NCBI GenBank assembly: GCA_963828215.1
Contig: CAWHFO010000046.1
Coordinates: forward strand, 372,001 to 436,000
Direction of reading: 5' to 3'
Source of the DNA: CAVTJL01 sp963828215
GTDB taxonomy: Bacteria > Pseudomonadota > Alphaproteobacteria > Geminicoccales > Geminicoccaceae
Length of the DNA stretch: 64,000 nucleotides
The notes beneath the pieces are model-generated. The model was not told the origin of the DNA. It ran no database searches and saw only the letters and a program-made list of their open reading frames with translations. This document shows positions 28,826 through 36,921 of this stretch, piece after piece; position 1 is the first letter of the stretch; each line of letters opens with the position of its first letter. A program made the position numbers and the translations under genes.

Positions 28826-29322
28826 TGGGCGCAGAGCCCGGCCACCTCGACGGTCTCGCTCTCGATCGCGAAGCCGGCCTGGGCCGCCGCCTCGGCCAGA
28901 GCGCCGGCCACGTCGGCGTCGTCCAGCTCGATCACCGTCCGGCACCCCCGGCAGATCAGAAAATAGGCCTTGTGGCCCTCGGCCGGCGCGCTGCAGCCGA
29001 TGAAGGCGTTGAGGCTGTCGAGGCGATGGACCAGCCCCTGCTCGGCCAGGAAGTCGAGGGCCCGATAGACCGTGGGCGGCCCGACGCGGCCCCGCTCGGC
29101 GGCGAGCCGCTCCAGGATGTCGTAGGCCCCGATCGGCCTGTGGCTCTGCCAGACCAGCTCCAGGACGCGGCGGCGCAGATCGGTCAGCCGGACGCTGCGC
29201 GCCTCGCAGAGACGCTCCGCCCGGTCGAGCGCCGTGTCGACGCAGCGGCCATGGTCGTGGCCCTCGCCGCTGCCGGCGCCGCTCCTGCCCGGGCCCGGGG
29301 CCGCGATGGATCGATCTTCCAT
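28804..29322 (-). CDS. Fur-family regulator, probably Zur
   Basis: 172-residue DNA-binding metal sensor. A His/Asp-rich N-terminal stretch (GEGHDHGRC) precedes the winged helix (LTDLRRRVLELVWQSHRPIG, then VGPPTVYRALDFLAEQGLV). Two CXXC pairs, CRGC and CAHC, form the structural zinc site, and HKAYFLICRGC resembles Zur more than Fur, PerR or Irr. It probably represses zinc-uptake genes when zinc is plentiful. ATG 29322 lies four bases after the eamA stop, with GAGG just upstream. No znuABC genes are visible in the window. Confidence 0.8.
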   Translation of the reverse strand: MEDRSIAAPGPGRSGAGSGEGHDHGRCVDTALDRAERLCEARSVRLTDLRRRVLELVWQSHRPIGAYDILERLAAERGRVGPPTVYRALDFLAEQGLVHRLDSLNAFIGCSAPAEGHKAYFLICRGCRTVIELDDADVAGALAEAAAQAGFAIESETVEVAGLCAHCRGLLS

Positions 29323-29326
29323 CGCC

Positions 29327-30179
29327 TCAACATAGACGGCGGCCGGGCCCTCCACCAGTCAGCCGCGCCTTGGCCGGGTGGGCGGCCTGATGTTGCCGGG
29401 CGTCGCGGTAGGCGATGTAGACGACGCTGCCGAAGACCAGCGAGCCGCCCACCAGACGTCCAGATGTCGGGCCGCTCGGCAAAGAACAGAAAACCGATGA
29501 GCGAGCCGAACAGGAGCTTGGTGAAGTCGCCCGGCATGACCTGGGCGGCCTCGGCCTCGTGGAAGGCCTGCGCCACCGCGACCTGGCCGATGCTGCCGAG
29601 GGCGCCGACGCCGAGCAGGACGAGGAGCTCGGCCGGCTCCGGCGCCCTCCAGAAGAGGAGCGCTGCGGCGAACGTGATGGGGATCAGGAAGAGGGCGCCG
29701 TAGACCGTGGTGGTGAGGCTCGTCTCGGTTCGCGCCAGGATCTTGATGTCGATCAGCGTCACGGCCCAGACGATGGACGAGACGAGCAGCAGAAGCTCGC
29801 CCAGGCCGACGGTGGCGATGCCCGGCCGGAGAATGACGAGCCCGCCCACCACCCCGACCGCCAGCCCGGCCACACGGCGCGGCCCGACCGTCTCGCCGAG
29901 CATGAGCGCCGCGAAGAGCGTGGCGAACAGAGGCGAGGTGAACCCCAGGGCCGCGACCGTGGCCAGCGGCGTGATGCCGACCGCGACGAAGAAGGTCAGC
30001 ATCGTCACTGCGTTCATCACGCCGCGGACGAGGTGGAGATGCATCTTGGCCGTCGCCAGCGAGCGGACGCCGGCCCGCAGCACGAGCGGCACCAGGACCG
30101 CGAACCCGAAGAGGTTGCGGAAGAAGGCGATCTCGAAGGCGTGCAGGTCGGAGGACAGGAAGCGGATCAGGCCGTTCAT
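29327..30179 (-). CDS. EamA/DMT-family transporter (frameshifted at about 29460)
   Basis: Ten-segment drug/metabolite transporter-type membrane protein; substrate unknown. Two EamA repeats are visible: FEIAFFRNLFGFAVLVPLVL to LAVGVVGGLVILRPG, and GELLLLVSSIVWAVTLIDI to FTKLLFGSLIGFLFFAERPD. A +1 insertion near 29460 shifts the last segment; corrected it reads VGGSLVFGSVVYIAYRDARQ and ends at 29327. The listed ATG at 30179 is internal to the first hydrophobic segment (LASSSMNGLIRFL), so the true start is probably upstream at an unusual codon or lost to a further error. Follows the TPP enzyme and overlaps its 3' flank. Confidence 0.78.
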
Positions 30180-30307
30180 CGAGGACGAGGCGAGGGCGGC
30201 GAGGACGATGTAGCAGAGGCCACGGGTCGCCCCGGGCAGGCTCGCCCAGGACTGCAGTGCCGCCTTGCCGATGGCGCGCGTGCTCCCCTCCCGGGCCGCC
30301 GGCCGGC

Positions 30308-31861
30308 CTAGCTGCCTGCGAACACGGCCTCGATGAGACGAGGGCCGCGCTCGGCGAGGCTGCGCCGCAGCGCCGTCGCCAGCGCCTCGGCCGTCAGGAC
30401 GCGCTCGCCCGGCACGCCGAAGCCCCGGGCCACCGAGGGCCAGTCGATCGGGGGCCGGCCGAGATCCGTCAGGCTGGACGCGACGGGCCCGGGCGTCGGC
30501 ACGCCGGCCCGCTCGAGCTCGATCCTGAGGATCTTGTAGGCGCGGTTGGAGCAGATGATGGTCGTCACGTCGAGGCCCTCGCGGGCCTGGGTCCAGAACG
30601 CCTGGACCGCATAGGCGCCGCTGCCGTCGGCCTCGAGATTGATGATCCTGCGGTCGGGGGCGGCGAGGGCCGCCCCCACCGCCAGCGCCGGCCCCTCGCC
30701 GATGGCGCCGCCGGTGAGCGCCAGCTGCGTGTGCGGGCGCGCCCGCGCCGACATCAGGCCGTAGGGGAAGCTGCTCGTCACGGCCGTCGGGACGATGATC
30801 GCCCCCTCGGGCTGAAGGGCCGCCAGAACGGCTCCCGTCTTCGCGGCATCGAGCGGGCCGCTCGGCAGGTCCAGGGGCTCTGCGGCAGGGGCCCGGTACG
30901 GCTCTTCCGCGTCCAGCGCATCGGCGAGCGCCTCGAGCGCCGCCAGGGCGTCGCCGCTCCGGTCGGCCAGCCAGACCACGTCCTCGCGGCCCTCGAGATA
31001 GCGGTTCGGGTGGCCCGGCCAGCCGAAGAACGAGACGGGCGGCTTGGCGCCGATGCCGACCACGGCGCTGTGCCGGTCGAGCTCGGCCTTGGCCGCCTCC
31101 GGCAGATAGGGCAGGCGCTGCAGCGGCGGCAGGCCCAGCCCGGCCTCGAGCCGGGCATAGCCGACCTCGTTCAGCAGCGTGCAGCCGGTCCGCTGCGCGA
31201 TGCGCCCGGCCAGCTCCAGGCCCCGGCCGAAGAGGGCCCGGCCGCCCAGGAAGAGCGCCGCCGGACGGTGCTCGCGAAGCAGGGCCGCGGCCCGCTCGAC
31301 GGTGGCCCCGGCGACCGGCGGGAGCGCTGTCGGCCGCGGGGCCACCACCGCCGCCTCGCTCGCCGCCATCTGCAGGTCGTGCGGGAAGATCAGCGTCGCG
31401 ACGCCGCCGCCGCCGTCCATGGCCCCGGCGATCGCCTCGGTGGTGAGGCGCCCGGCCTCGTCCGGGTCGATCACCCGGCCGACCCAACGGGAAAAGGTGC
31501 CGGCGAGCTGGTCGATGTCCATGGCGAGCGGCGCGTCCGCGCTGATGTGCCAGGTGGCGTGCTCGCCGATCAGGTTGACGACGGGGCTGTTGGCGCGCCG
31601 GGCGTTGTGCAGGTTGCTGGTGCCGTTGGCGAGGCCGGGGCCGAGATGGAGAAGCGTCAGGGCCGGCTTGCCGGCGATCCGCGCATAGCCGTCGGCGGCA
31701 CCGGTGCAGACATTCTCGTGCAGGGCCAGGACGGCCCGCATCGCCGGCCGCGTCTCGAGCGCCTGGACGAGCGGAATCTCGGTGGTGCCCGGATTGGCCA
31801 GGCAGAGCTCGAGGCCAGAGGCCAATGCCGCGTCGATCGCGCGTTCCGCCGCCGTCCCCAA
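30308..31861 (-). CDS. Acetolactate synthase-like ThDP-dependent enzyme
   Basis: 517-residue thiamine diphosphate enzyme of the acetolactate synthase/benzoylformate decarboxylase superfamily. The catalytic glutamate is Glu49 in ALHENVCTGAADGYARI; the central domain has RRANSPVVNLIGEHA; the ThDP-Mg site is LEADGSGAYAVQAFWTQ followed by TTIICSNRAYKIL. It lacks features allowing the true substrate to be named. TTG start at 31861 with GGGGAGACGAGG before it. Likely first gene of an operon with eamA, the Zur-like regulator and ubiX. Oxalyl-CoA decarboxylase was considered because an oxalate-CoA-ligase-like gene lies upstream, but the N-terminal sequence does not resemble it. Confidence 0.82.
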   Translation of the reverse strand: MGTAAERAIDAALASGLELCLANPGTTEIPLVQALETRPAMRAVLALHENVCTGAADGYARIAGKPALTLLHLGPGLANGTSNLHNARRANSPVVNLIGEHATWHISADAPLAMDIDQLAGTFSRWVGRVIDPDEAGRLTTEAIAGAMDGGGGVATLIFPHDLQMAASEAAVVAPRPTALPPVAGATVERAAALLREHRPAALFLGGRALFGRGLELAGRIAQRTGCTLLNEVGYARLEAGLGLPPLQRLPYLPEAAKAELDRHSAVVGIGAKPPVSFFGWPGHPNRYLEGREDVVWLADRSGDALAALEALADALDAEEPYRAPAAEPLDLPSGPLDAAKTGAVLAALQPEGAIIVPTAVTSSFPYGLMSARARPHTQLALTGGAIGEGPALAVGAALAAPDRRIINLEADGSGAYAVQAFWTQAREGLDVTTIICSNRAYKILRIELERAGVPTPGPVASSLTDLGRPPIDWPSVARGFGVPGERVLTAEALATALRRSLAERGPRLIEAVFAGS

Positions 31862-31940
31862 GCCTCGTCTCCCCGCCGCTGGCCCGACCGACCCATACCA
31901 CAGTCGGGAAGCCGGGACAGCCGCGCGCCAGGAAAGGGCT

Positions 31941-31980
31941 GCCGGGCCCGAAGGCCCGGCAAAGCTGACTCACAAGTCAG
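31941..31980. other. Two adjacent hairpins upstream of the ThDP enzyme
   Basis: GCCGGGCC-CGAA-GGCCCGGC (31941-31960), a perfect eight-base-pair stem with a CGAA loop, followed by CTGACT-CACA-AGTCAG (31965-31980). Neither has a T-tract, so they are not standard terminators. They may shape the leader of the leftward ThDP gene or the rightward candidate RNA. Confidence 0.5.
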
Positions 31981-32019
31981 GGAGGCACCGTCTATATGGA
32001 TCGCCTGCGCCACGCCGGC

Positions 32020-32035
32020 AGTGACACTTGTCACA
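32020..32035. promoter_or_regulatory. CRP/FNR-like palindrome
   Basis: AGTGA-CACTTG-TCACA matches nine of ten positions of the CRP core TGTGA-N6-TCACA, and its inner 14 bases GTGACACTTGTCAC are a perfect inverted repeat. It lies about 160 bases upstream of the leftward ThDP gene and immediately upstream of the rightward structured region, so either could be the target. Confidence 0.45.
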
Positions 32036-32040
32036 CACTC

Positions 32041-32223
32041 GAACTTTCATTGAGGCGGCCGCCCGACCCTCGACGGGCCTGCGACAAGTTGACCGAGGCG
32101 CAGATCGCGATGGGGCTTGAACTGCGCGCTGGCCGCCACAGTTTGTCGAGAGCGACGTGATCCGTCGCGCAAGTTTCCCCCGCAGCTAGGCGCTCCGACC
32201 TCCGGTCGGGGCGCTCTTTGTTT
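32041..32223 (+). ncRNA. Candidate structured small RNA ending at an intrinsic terminator
   Basis: No protein-coding frame explains this stretch, yet it ends in a strong intrinsic terminator on the plus strand with no upstream plus-strand gene to terminate. Complementary segments are GGCGGCC (32054-32060) with GGCCGCC (32131-32137), CGACAA (about 32082) with TTGTCG (about 32143), and a local hairpin GCGACG-TGATC-CGTCGC (about 32152-32167). It does not contain the SRP, tmRNA or RNase P signatures I know. The 5' end is a guess based on the upstream palindrome; no clear -10 element was seen. It could be an uncharacterised RNA, or the leader of something lost. Confidence 0.35.
32190..32223 (+). 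terminator. Rho-independent terminator
   Basis: GCGCTCCGACC (32190-32200), loop TCC, GGTCGGGGCGC (32204-32214), then TCTTTGTTT. An eleven-base-pair stem with one G-U wobble and a T-rich tail, oriented rightward. It ends the candidate RNA upstream and cannot serve the leftward panE, whose stop is at 32252. Confidence 0.8.
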
Positions 32224-32251
32224 GTCGGGCCCGCCGCTTCGTCCAGGCCCG

Positions 32252-33223
32252 TCAGCAGCCGGCCGAGCGGGCCCGCAGGCGGACCATCGCCAGCACCAGG
32301 TCGATCGTCGGCGTCGGCAGCCCGACGATGAGGCCCAGCTCCTTCACCGCCGCCACGAGGGCATCGATCTCCATGGGCCGGCCACGCTCGAGGTCCTGGA
32401 GCATCGAGGTCTTGTGGGCGCCGATCGCGCCGGCACCATCGATGCGCTTCTCGACGTCGATGGCGAAGCGGACGCCGAGCCGCTCGGCGATCGCCCGCGC
32501 CTCGACCATCATCGCCCGGGCGACCGACCGCGTCCCGGGGTCGCCGGCGATCTTCTCGAGCGTGGCCCCGGTCAAGGCGCTGATCGGGTTGAAGCTGAGA
32601 TTGCCCCAGAGCTTGAGCCAGATCTCGTCACGGATGCGCGGCCGTACAGGCGCCTTGAGCCCGGCCCCGACGAGCGTCCCGGCCAGCCTCTCGATCCGGG
32701 CGGAGCGCTCGCCCGAGGGCTCGCCCAGGCTGAAGCGGTCGCCCTCGATGACCTGGATCACGCCCGGCTCCGGCACCTCGGCGGCCGGATAGACCACGCA
32801 GCCGATGGCCCGCTCGGGGCCGATGCCGTCCCACTGCACGCCGCCCGGATCGACGCTCTCCAGGCGCCGGCCCTCGTACGGTCCCGGCAACCGATAGAAA
32901 TACCACCAGGGGACGCCGTTGACGGCGGTGACGACGGCCGTCTCCGGCCCGAGCAGCGGGCGCATCAGCGGCACCGCCGCCGGGGCCGAATGGGCCTTCA
33001 GCGCCACGATCACATAGTCCTGCGGCCCGAGCTCGGCGGGGTTGTCGGTGGCCCGGGGGTCCGTCAGGACGACGGCCTCGGCGGTCCTGAGCTCGAGGCC
33101 GCGCTCCTGGATCGCCTTCAGGTGCGGGCCGCGCGCCACGAGGCTCACCTCCTCCCCGGCGACCGCGAGGCGGGCGCCGAGATAGCCGCCGATGGCACCC
33201 GCCCCGTAGATGCAGATCCGCAT
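32252..33223 (-). CDS. panE: 2-dehydropantoate 2-reductase (PanE/ApbA family)
   Basis: NADPH-dependent ketopantoate reductase-type enzyme of pantothenate (CoA) synthesis. 323 residues. Rossmann motif MRICIYGAGAIGGYLGARL (1-19), then DYVIVALKAHS, TAVNGVPWWYFY, and the C-terminal domain with EIWLKLWGNLSFNPISALTG (substrate-binding Lys/Asn region) and KTSMLQDLERGRPMEID. Its ATG shares one base with the stop of the upstream acyl-CoA ligase (TGATG). Many paralogues in this family act on other 2-keto acids, and clustering with an acyl-CoA ligase suggests this may be one of them. Confidence 0.85.
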   Translation of the reverse strand: MRICIYGAGAIGGYLGARLAVAGEEVSLVARGPHLKAIQERGLELRTAEAVVLTDPRATDNPAELGPQDYVIVALKAHSAPAAVPLMRPLLGPETAVVTAVNGVPWWYFYRLPGPYEGRRLESVDPGGVQWDGIGPERAIGCVVYPAAEVPEPGVIQVIEGDRFSLGEPSGERSARIERLAGTLVGAGLKAPVRPRIRDEIWLKLWGNLSFNPISALTGATLEKIAGDPGTRSVARAMMVEARAIAERLGVRFAIDVEKRIDGAGAIGAHKTSMLQDLERGRPMEIDALVAAVKELGLIVGLPTPTIDLVLAMVRLRARSAGC

Positions 33224-34768
33224 CAACCGAGCCCGAGCTTCTGGGCGAGGCCGATGCGCTGCAGCTTGCCGGTGGCGCCCTTCGGGATCTCCTTGAGGAT
33301 GACGACCTTGCGGGGGCACTTGAAGTCGGCGAGCCGGCCGGCTGCGAAGTCCCGGATCTCCCGCTCGCTCGCCGACAGGCCCTCGCGCAGCACCACGGCC
33401 GCCGCCACCTCCTCGCCCAGCTTCTCGTGCGGCATGGCGAAGGTCACGACCTGCTGGACCGCCGGATGGTCCATCAGGACCTCGTCGACCTCGAGCGGCG
33501 AGATCTTCTCGCCGCCGCGATTGATGATCTCCTTGAGCCGGCCGGTCAGGCGCAGATAGCCCTCGGGATCGAGCCGGCCCTGGTCGCCGGTGCGGAACCA
33601 GCGTTTTCCCTCGGCCATGAAGAAGCTCTTGGCGTTGGCCTCGGGATTGGCCTCGTAGCCCATGGTGACGTTGGGGCCGGAGATCACCACCTCGCCCTCG
33701 GTCTCGGCCGGCAGGAGGCCGATCCGCCTCGTCGGCGACCCGCACCAGCGGCCCGGCGGCGATGCCGACCGAGCCGGGCTTCCGGGGCGCCGGCGGCAGA
33801 GGGTTGCTCGCCATCTGGTGGGTGGCCTCGGTCATGCCGTAGCTCTCGATCACGGGGCAGCCGAAGGTCTCCTCGAGCGCCTTCATGACCTGCGGCGGCA
33901 GCGAGGAGGAGCTGGAGCGGATGAAGCGCAAACGCGCGGCCTCGAGGCTCGCCCGGTTGCGCTCGGCGCGGGCCAGGATCGCCTGATGCATGGTCGGCAC
34001 GGCCGTGTACCAGGTGGGCCTCGCCTCATCGAGCCAGGCGAAGAAGCGGAGGGCGTTGAAGCCGGGGGTGCAGGAGACGGAGGCGCCGGCCGCGAGCGAG
34101 GACAAGACGGCCGCGATGAGGCCGTGAATGTGGAAGAGCGGCATGATGTTGAGGCAGCGGTCGGCGGGGGAGAGGGCCAGCGTGGCGCCGATGTGGCGGG
34201 CGGAGGCCAGGAGATTCTTCTGGCTGAGGGGCACGATCTTCGGTCGCGAGGTCGTGCCCGAGGTGTGCAGGACCAGCGCCACGTCGTCGGGTTCGGCGGG
34301 GCCGCCCGATTCCGCGGCGGCGATGCCGGTATCCTCGGCCTCGAGGGTGAAGCCGCCGGACGGATCGGTCGGCCCGACGCTCAGGCGGATGACCCGGGCG
34401 CCGTGCCGCCGGGCGGCCGCGACGGCGGGGCCGTCCTCCCGCTCGCCGACGATCAGCGCCCTGGCCCCGAGGTCGCCCAGATAGAAATCGAGCTCCTCGG
34501 CCCGATAGGCGGGATTGAGGGGGGCCGTGGTCGCGCCGCAGGCCACGGCCAGGAACGCCCCGGCCATCTCCGGCCCGTTCGGCAGCACGATGGCCACCCG
34601 GTCGTTGCGGCCGATGCCGAGCCCGTTCAGGCGGGCGACCGTGGCGTCGATCTGGCGGCGCAGGCCGGCGAAGCTCAGCGTCTGCCGCTCCGGTGCCATC
34701 AGCGCCGGATCGGGGTCCAGGCCGCGGCCGAGGATCTCACGGATGGTGGTCGGGTCGCTGGCTGCCAT
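33223..34768 (-). CDS. AMP-dependent acyl-CoA ligase, oxalate-CoA-ligase-like (frameshifted at about 33726)
   Basis: ANL-superfamily adenylating enzyme that forms an acyl-CoA from acid, ATP and CoA. P-loop LVLHTSGTTSRPKIVPLSQ, then ESYGMTEATHQMASNPLPP, whose ATHQMxSNPLPP form is typical of the Pcs60/AAE3 oxalyl-CoA synthetases, and the C-terminal GDQGRLDPEGYLRLTGRLKE and IPKGATGKLQR with catalytic lysine. A +1 insertion near 33726 interrupts the hinge region (IGLLPAETEGEVVISGPN after correction). 514 residues when corrected. GAAGGA before ATG 34768. Substrate is a family-level inference. Divergent from arsR and coupled to panE. Confidence 0.85.
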
Positions 34769-34866
34769 CGGGCGGCATCCTTCGTCGGAGCGGGATCGGC
34801 TGCGCCGGCATCAAGCCCAATCGCGTCGCCGGCGCAAGTCGCAGCAGGTCCGCGCGCCGACTCCCC

Positions 34867-34922
34867 TTGACCAACTCATAGCCATCGAGTTATGGATTGT
34901 CGCATAGCCCATGAGCTATCGG
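34867..34922 (+). promoter_or_regulatory. Promoter and ArsR-type operator region of arsR
   Basis: TTGACC (34867-34872), 17 bases, then TTATGG (34890-34895) form a sigma-70-like promoter in an unusually AT-rich patch. Overlapping it are two roughly 20-base direct repeats beginning CATAGCC (34877 and 34903); the second holds a perfect inverted repeat ATAGC-N6-GCTAT (34904-34919), eleven bases before the arsR start. The layout fits autorepression by the ArsR-family product. Confidence 0.5.
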
Positions 34923-34929
34923 TCTCTGC

Positions 34930-35254
34930 ATGAGCATGGCGCCCGATCTTCTGTTCAAGGCCATGGCGGATCCGACCCGCCGCGGGATCTTCGAGCGGCT
35001 GAGCCGCGACGGCGAGCAGACCGTGCGGGCGCTGACCCTCCACGCGGGTGTCTCGCAGCCCGCGGTCTCCAAGCATCTGGGCGTCCTCAGGCTCGCCGGC
35101 CTGGTGGGCCTGCGGCGGGAGGGGCGCGAGAGCCACTACAGCGCCCAGCCGCAGGCTCTGGCACCCCTGGTCGACTGGACGAGCCAGATGACCGGGTTCT
35201 GGCAGAGTCGCGCTCGACCGCCTCGAAGACCTGCTGACAAGGATGGACCAATGA
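34930..35254 (+). CDS. ArsR/SmtB-family transcriptional regulator (frameshifted at about 35210)
   Basis: Winged-helix repressor of 107 residues. HTH core SQPAVSKHLGVLRLAGLV (about 42-59), N-terminal LLFKAMADPTRRGIFERL. Metal-binding cysteines of classical ArsR are absent, which fits the subgroup paired with SRPBCC proteins. A +1 insertion near 35210 makes the printed frame run into the next gene; removing it restores SRLDRLEDLLTRMDQ and a TGA at 35254 overlapping the next ATG (ATGA). The apparent ArsR-SRPBCC fusion is therefore probably false. Confidence 0.85.
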
Positions 35255-35667
35255 ACGAGACGTCGACCGAGACGCGCTCTGTCGTTATCGAACGTCAGAT
35301 GCCTTATCCGCCGGAGAAGATCTGGCGCGCGCTCACAGAACCACACCTGATCGAGGCGTGGCTCATGAAGAACGACTTCGAGCCTGTCGTGGACCACCGT
35401 TTCAATCTTCGCGCAGACTGGGGCGCTGTCGACTGTCGGGTCGTGGCAGTCGAGCCGAGCAAAACGCTGTCCTACACGTGGGCGGCCTACGGTCTCGAGA
35501 GTGTCGTCACGTGGACTCTCGTCCCTACGAGCACGGGGACCTGCCTGCGCATGGAGCAGTCGGGCTTCCGGCCGGATCAGCAGCAGGCCTACCAGGGCGC
35601 CAAGGGCGGCTGGCAGAGGTTCATCGGCGGCCTGGAACGCCTGCTCGCCGGGCTCGATCCACCCTGA
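35251..35667 (+). CDS. SRPBCC (AHSA1-like) ligand-binding protein
   Basis: 138 residues of the START/Bet v1-like fold, AHSA1 subgroup. RSVVIERQMPYPPEKIWRAL opens the sheet; HLIEAWLMKNDFEP, SYTWAAYG, WTLVPTSTGTCLRMEQSG and GGWQRFIGGLERLLAGL follow in family order. Start overlaps the corrected arsR stop by four bases, giving the common ArsR-SRPBCC pair. Such proteins bind small hydrophobic ligands; the ligand and any role in controlling the regulator are unknown. Confidence 0.85.
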   Translation: MNETSTETRSVVIERQMPYPPEKIWRALTEPHLIEAWLMKNDFEPVVDHRFNLRADWGAVDCRVVAVEPSKTLSYTWAAYGLESVVTWTLVPTSTGTCLRMEQSGFRPDQQQAYQGAKGGWQRFIGGLERLLAGLDPP

Positions 35668-35889
35668 GGCAGGCAGCCCGCTGCCGTCCGCCGCTGGCGA
35701 CGCTGCACCGGGCGCTTGCGTTCCGCTCGCGGATCGGGTCGCGCCGGTCAGCCGCTATGACTGTCCGTCGACCGGCAGCGGCCTCGGCATACCACTCGGG
35801 GCACTGCTCTGGCCGTCGCGAGATGCCTCCAGGATTGACAGGCGTCGCTCTGGTATGCCATCCGGGGCGAAACCTGGGGAGGCGTGACG

Positions 35890-36861
35890 ATGCGGGCTCG
35901 CATTTTTCTCACCGCTGCCATGGTGGCTCTGGCGGCCCCGACCATCAAGGCCGAGGCGGCGTATCCCGAGCGACCGATCACCATGATCGTGCCCTGGGCG
36001 GCGGGCGGCGGGACCGACATCATCGCCCGCATCTTCTCGGCCGGCCTGCACGAGGAGGTCGGCGTGCCGGTCAACGTGGTGAACCGGACCGGCGGCAGCG
36101 GCGTCGTGGGCCACGCCGCCATCGCGGCGGCCACGCCCGACGGCTACACGCTGGGCGTCGGATCGCCGGAGCTCACCTTCCTGAAGACGGTCGGCCTCGG
36201 GGACGTCTCGGTCGACAAGTTCACGCTCATCTCGCGGCTCGGGGTGATCCCGGCGGGGGTCACGGTCGCCGCCGATGCGCCCTGGAAGACGCTGGCCGAC
36301 CTGGTCGCCGACCTCAAGAGCCACCCGGCCGGCACCTACACCGCCTCCGGCAGCGGCCAGGGCGGCGCCTGGCACATCGCGCTGGCCGGCATGCTGGCGA
36401 GCCTCGGCCTGCCGGCCGATCAGGTCCGCTGGGTCCCGAGCCAGGGCGGGGCGCCGGCGCTCCAGGACGTCATGGCCGGCGGCATCACCATGTTCACCGG
36501 CTCGCCCGTCGAGGCGCGCTCGCTCATCGAGGCCGGCAAGGTCCGGACGCTCGCCGTGATGGTCGAGCAGCGCTCGCCCACCTTCCCGGATGTGCCGACG
36601 CTCGAGGAGGCGGTCGGCTCGGACTGGACCTACGCGAACTGGTTCGCCCTGGTCGGACCCAAGGGCCTGCCCGACGACGTCGTCGCGACGCTCGAGAAGG
36701 AGGGCGCCAAGGCCCAGGCCCGCCCGGAAGTCCAGAAGGCGCTGAAGGATCGCGGCGTGACGCCGGTCTGGGACACCAACCGCCAGGACTTTGTCGACTT
36801 CGCCGACCACTTCGCGACGAGCGTCTCGGACGTCCTGCACAAGCTCGGCCTCGCCAAGTAG
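35890..36861 (+). CDS. Tripartite tricarboxylate transporter substrate-binding protein (TctC/Bug family)
   Basis: Periplasmic binding protein of about 323 residues. N-terminal signal peptide (RIFLTAAMVALAAPTIKAEA), then the family segments YPERPITMIVPWAAGGGTD, VVNRTGGSGVVGHAAI and TASGSGQGGAWHIALAGML. Bug proteins bind carboxylates or amides and deliver them to TctAB. No tctA or tctB is present, so this is one of the orphan receptors common in this class. GGGGAGG lies seven bases before ATG 35890; a GTG at 35884 is also in frame. Confidence 0.9.
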   Translation: MRARIFLTAAMVALAAPTIKAEAAYPERPITMIVPWAAGGGTDIIARIFSAGLHEEVGVPVNVVNRTGGSGVVGHAAIAAATPDGYTLGVGSPELTFLKTVGLGDVSVDKFTLISRLGVIPAGVTVAADAPWKTLADLVADLKSHPAGTYTASGSGQGGAWHIALAGMLASLGLPADQVRWVPSQGGAPALQDVMAGGITMFTGSPVEARSLIEAGKVRTLAVMVEQRSPTFPDVPTLEEAVGSDWTYANWFALVGPKGLPDDVVATLEKEGAKAQARPEVQKALKDRGVTPVWDTNRQDFVDFADHFATSVSDVLHKLGLAK

Positions 36862-36921
36862 CGGCTCGCTCGACTTGGGGTCACGAGCCCGCAGATCATC
36901 CTCCGCCCCCAATTTGGGGGG

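Noticed and set aside
30308..31861. Oxalyl-CoA decarboxylase partner for the oxalate-CoA-ligase-like gene
   Set aside because: The N-terminal sequence fits the acetolactate synthase/benzoylformate decarboxylase type, and the two genes are separated by the structured region and panE.
32117..33559. Plus-strand open frame starting near the candidate RNA
   Set aside because: It is antisense to panE and the ligase, crosses the terminator, and has shadow-type composition.
34930..35667. A genuine ArsR-SRPBCC fusion protein
   Set aside because: Removing one base near 35210 restores the normal ArsR C-terminus and the usual ATGA overlap, as in many other corrected genes here.
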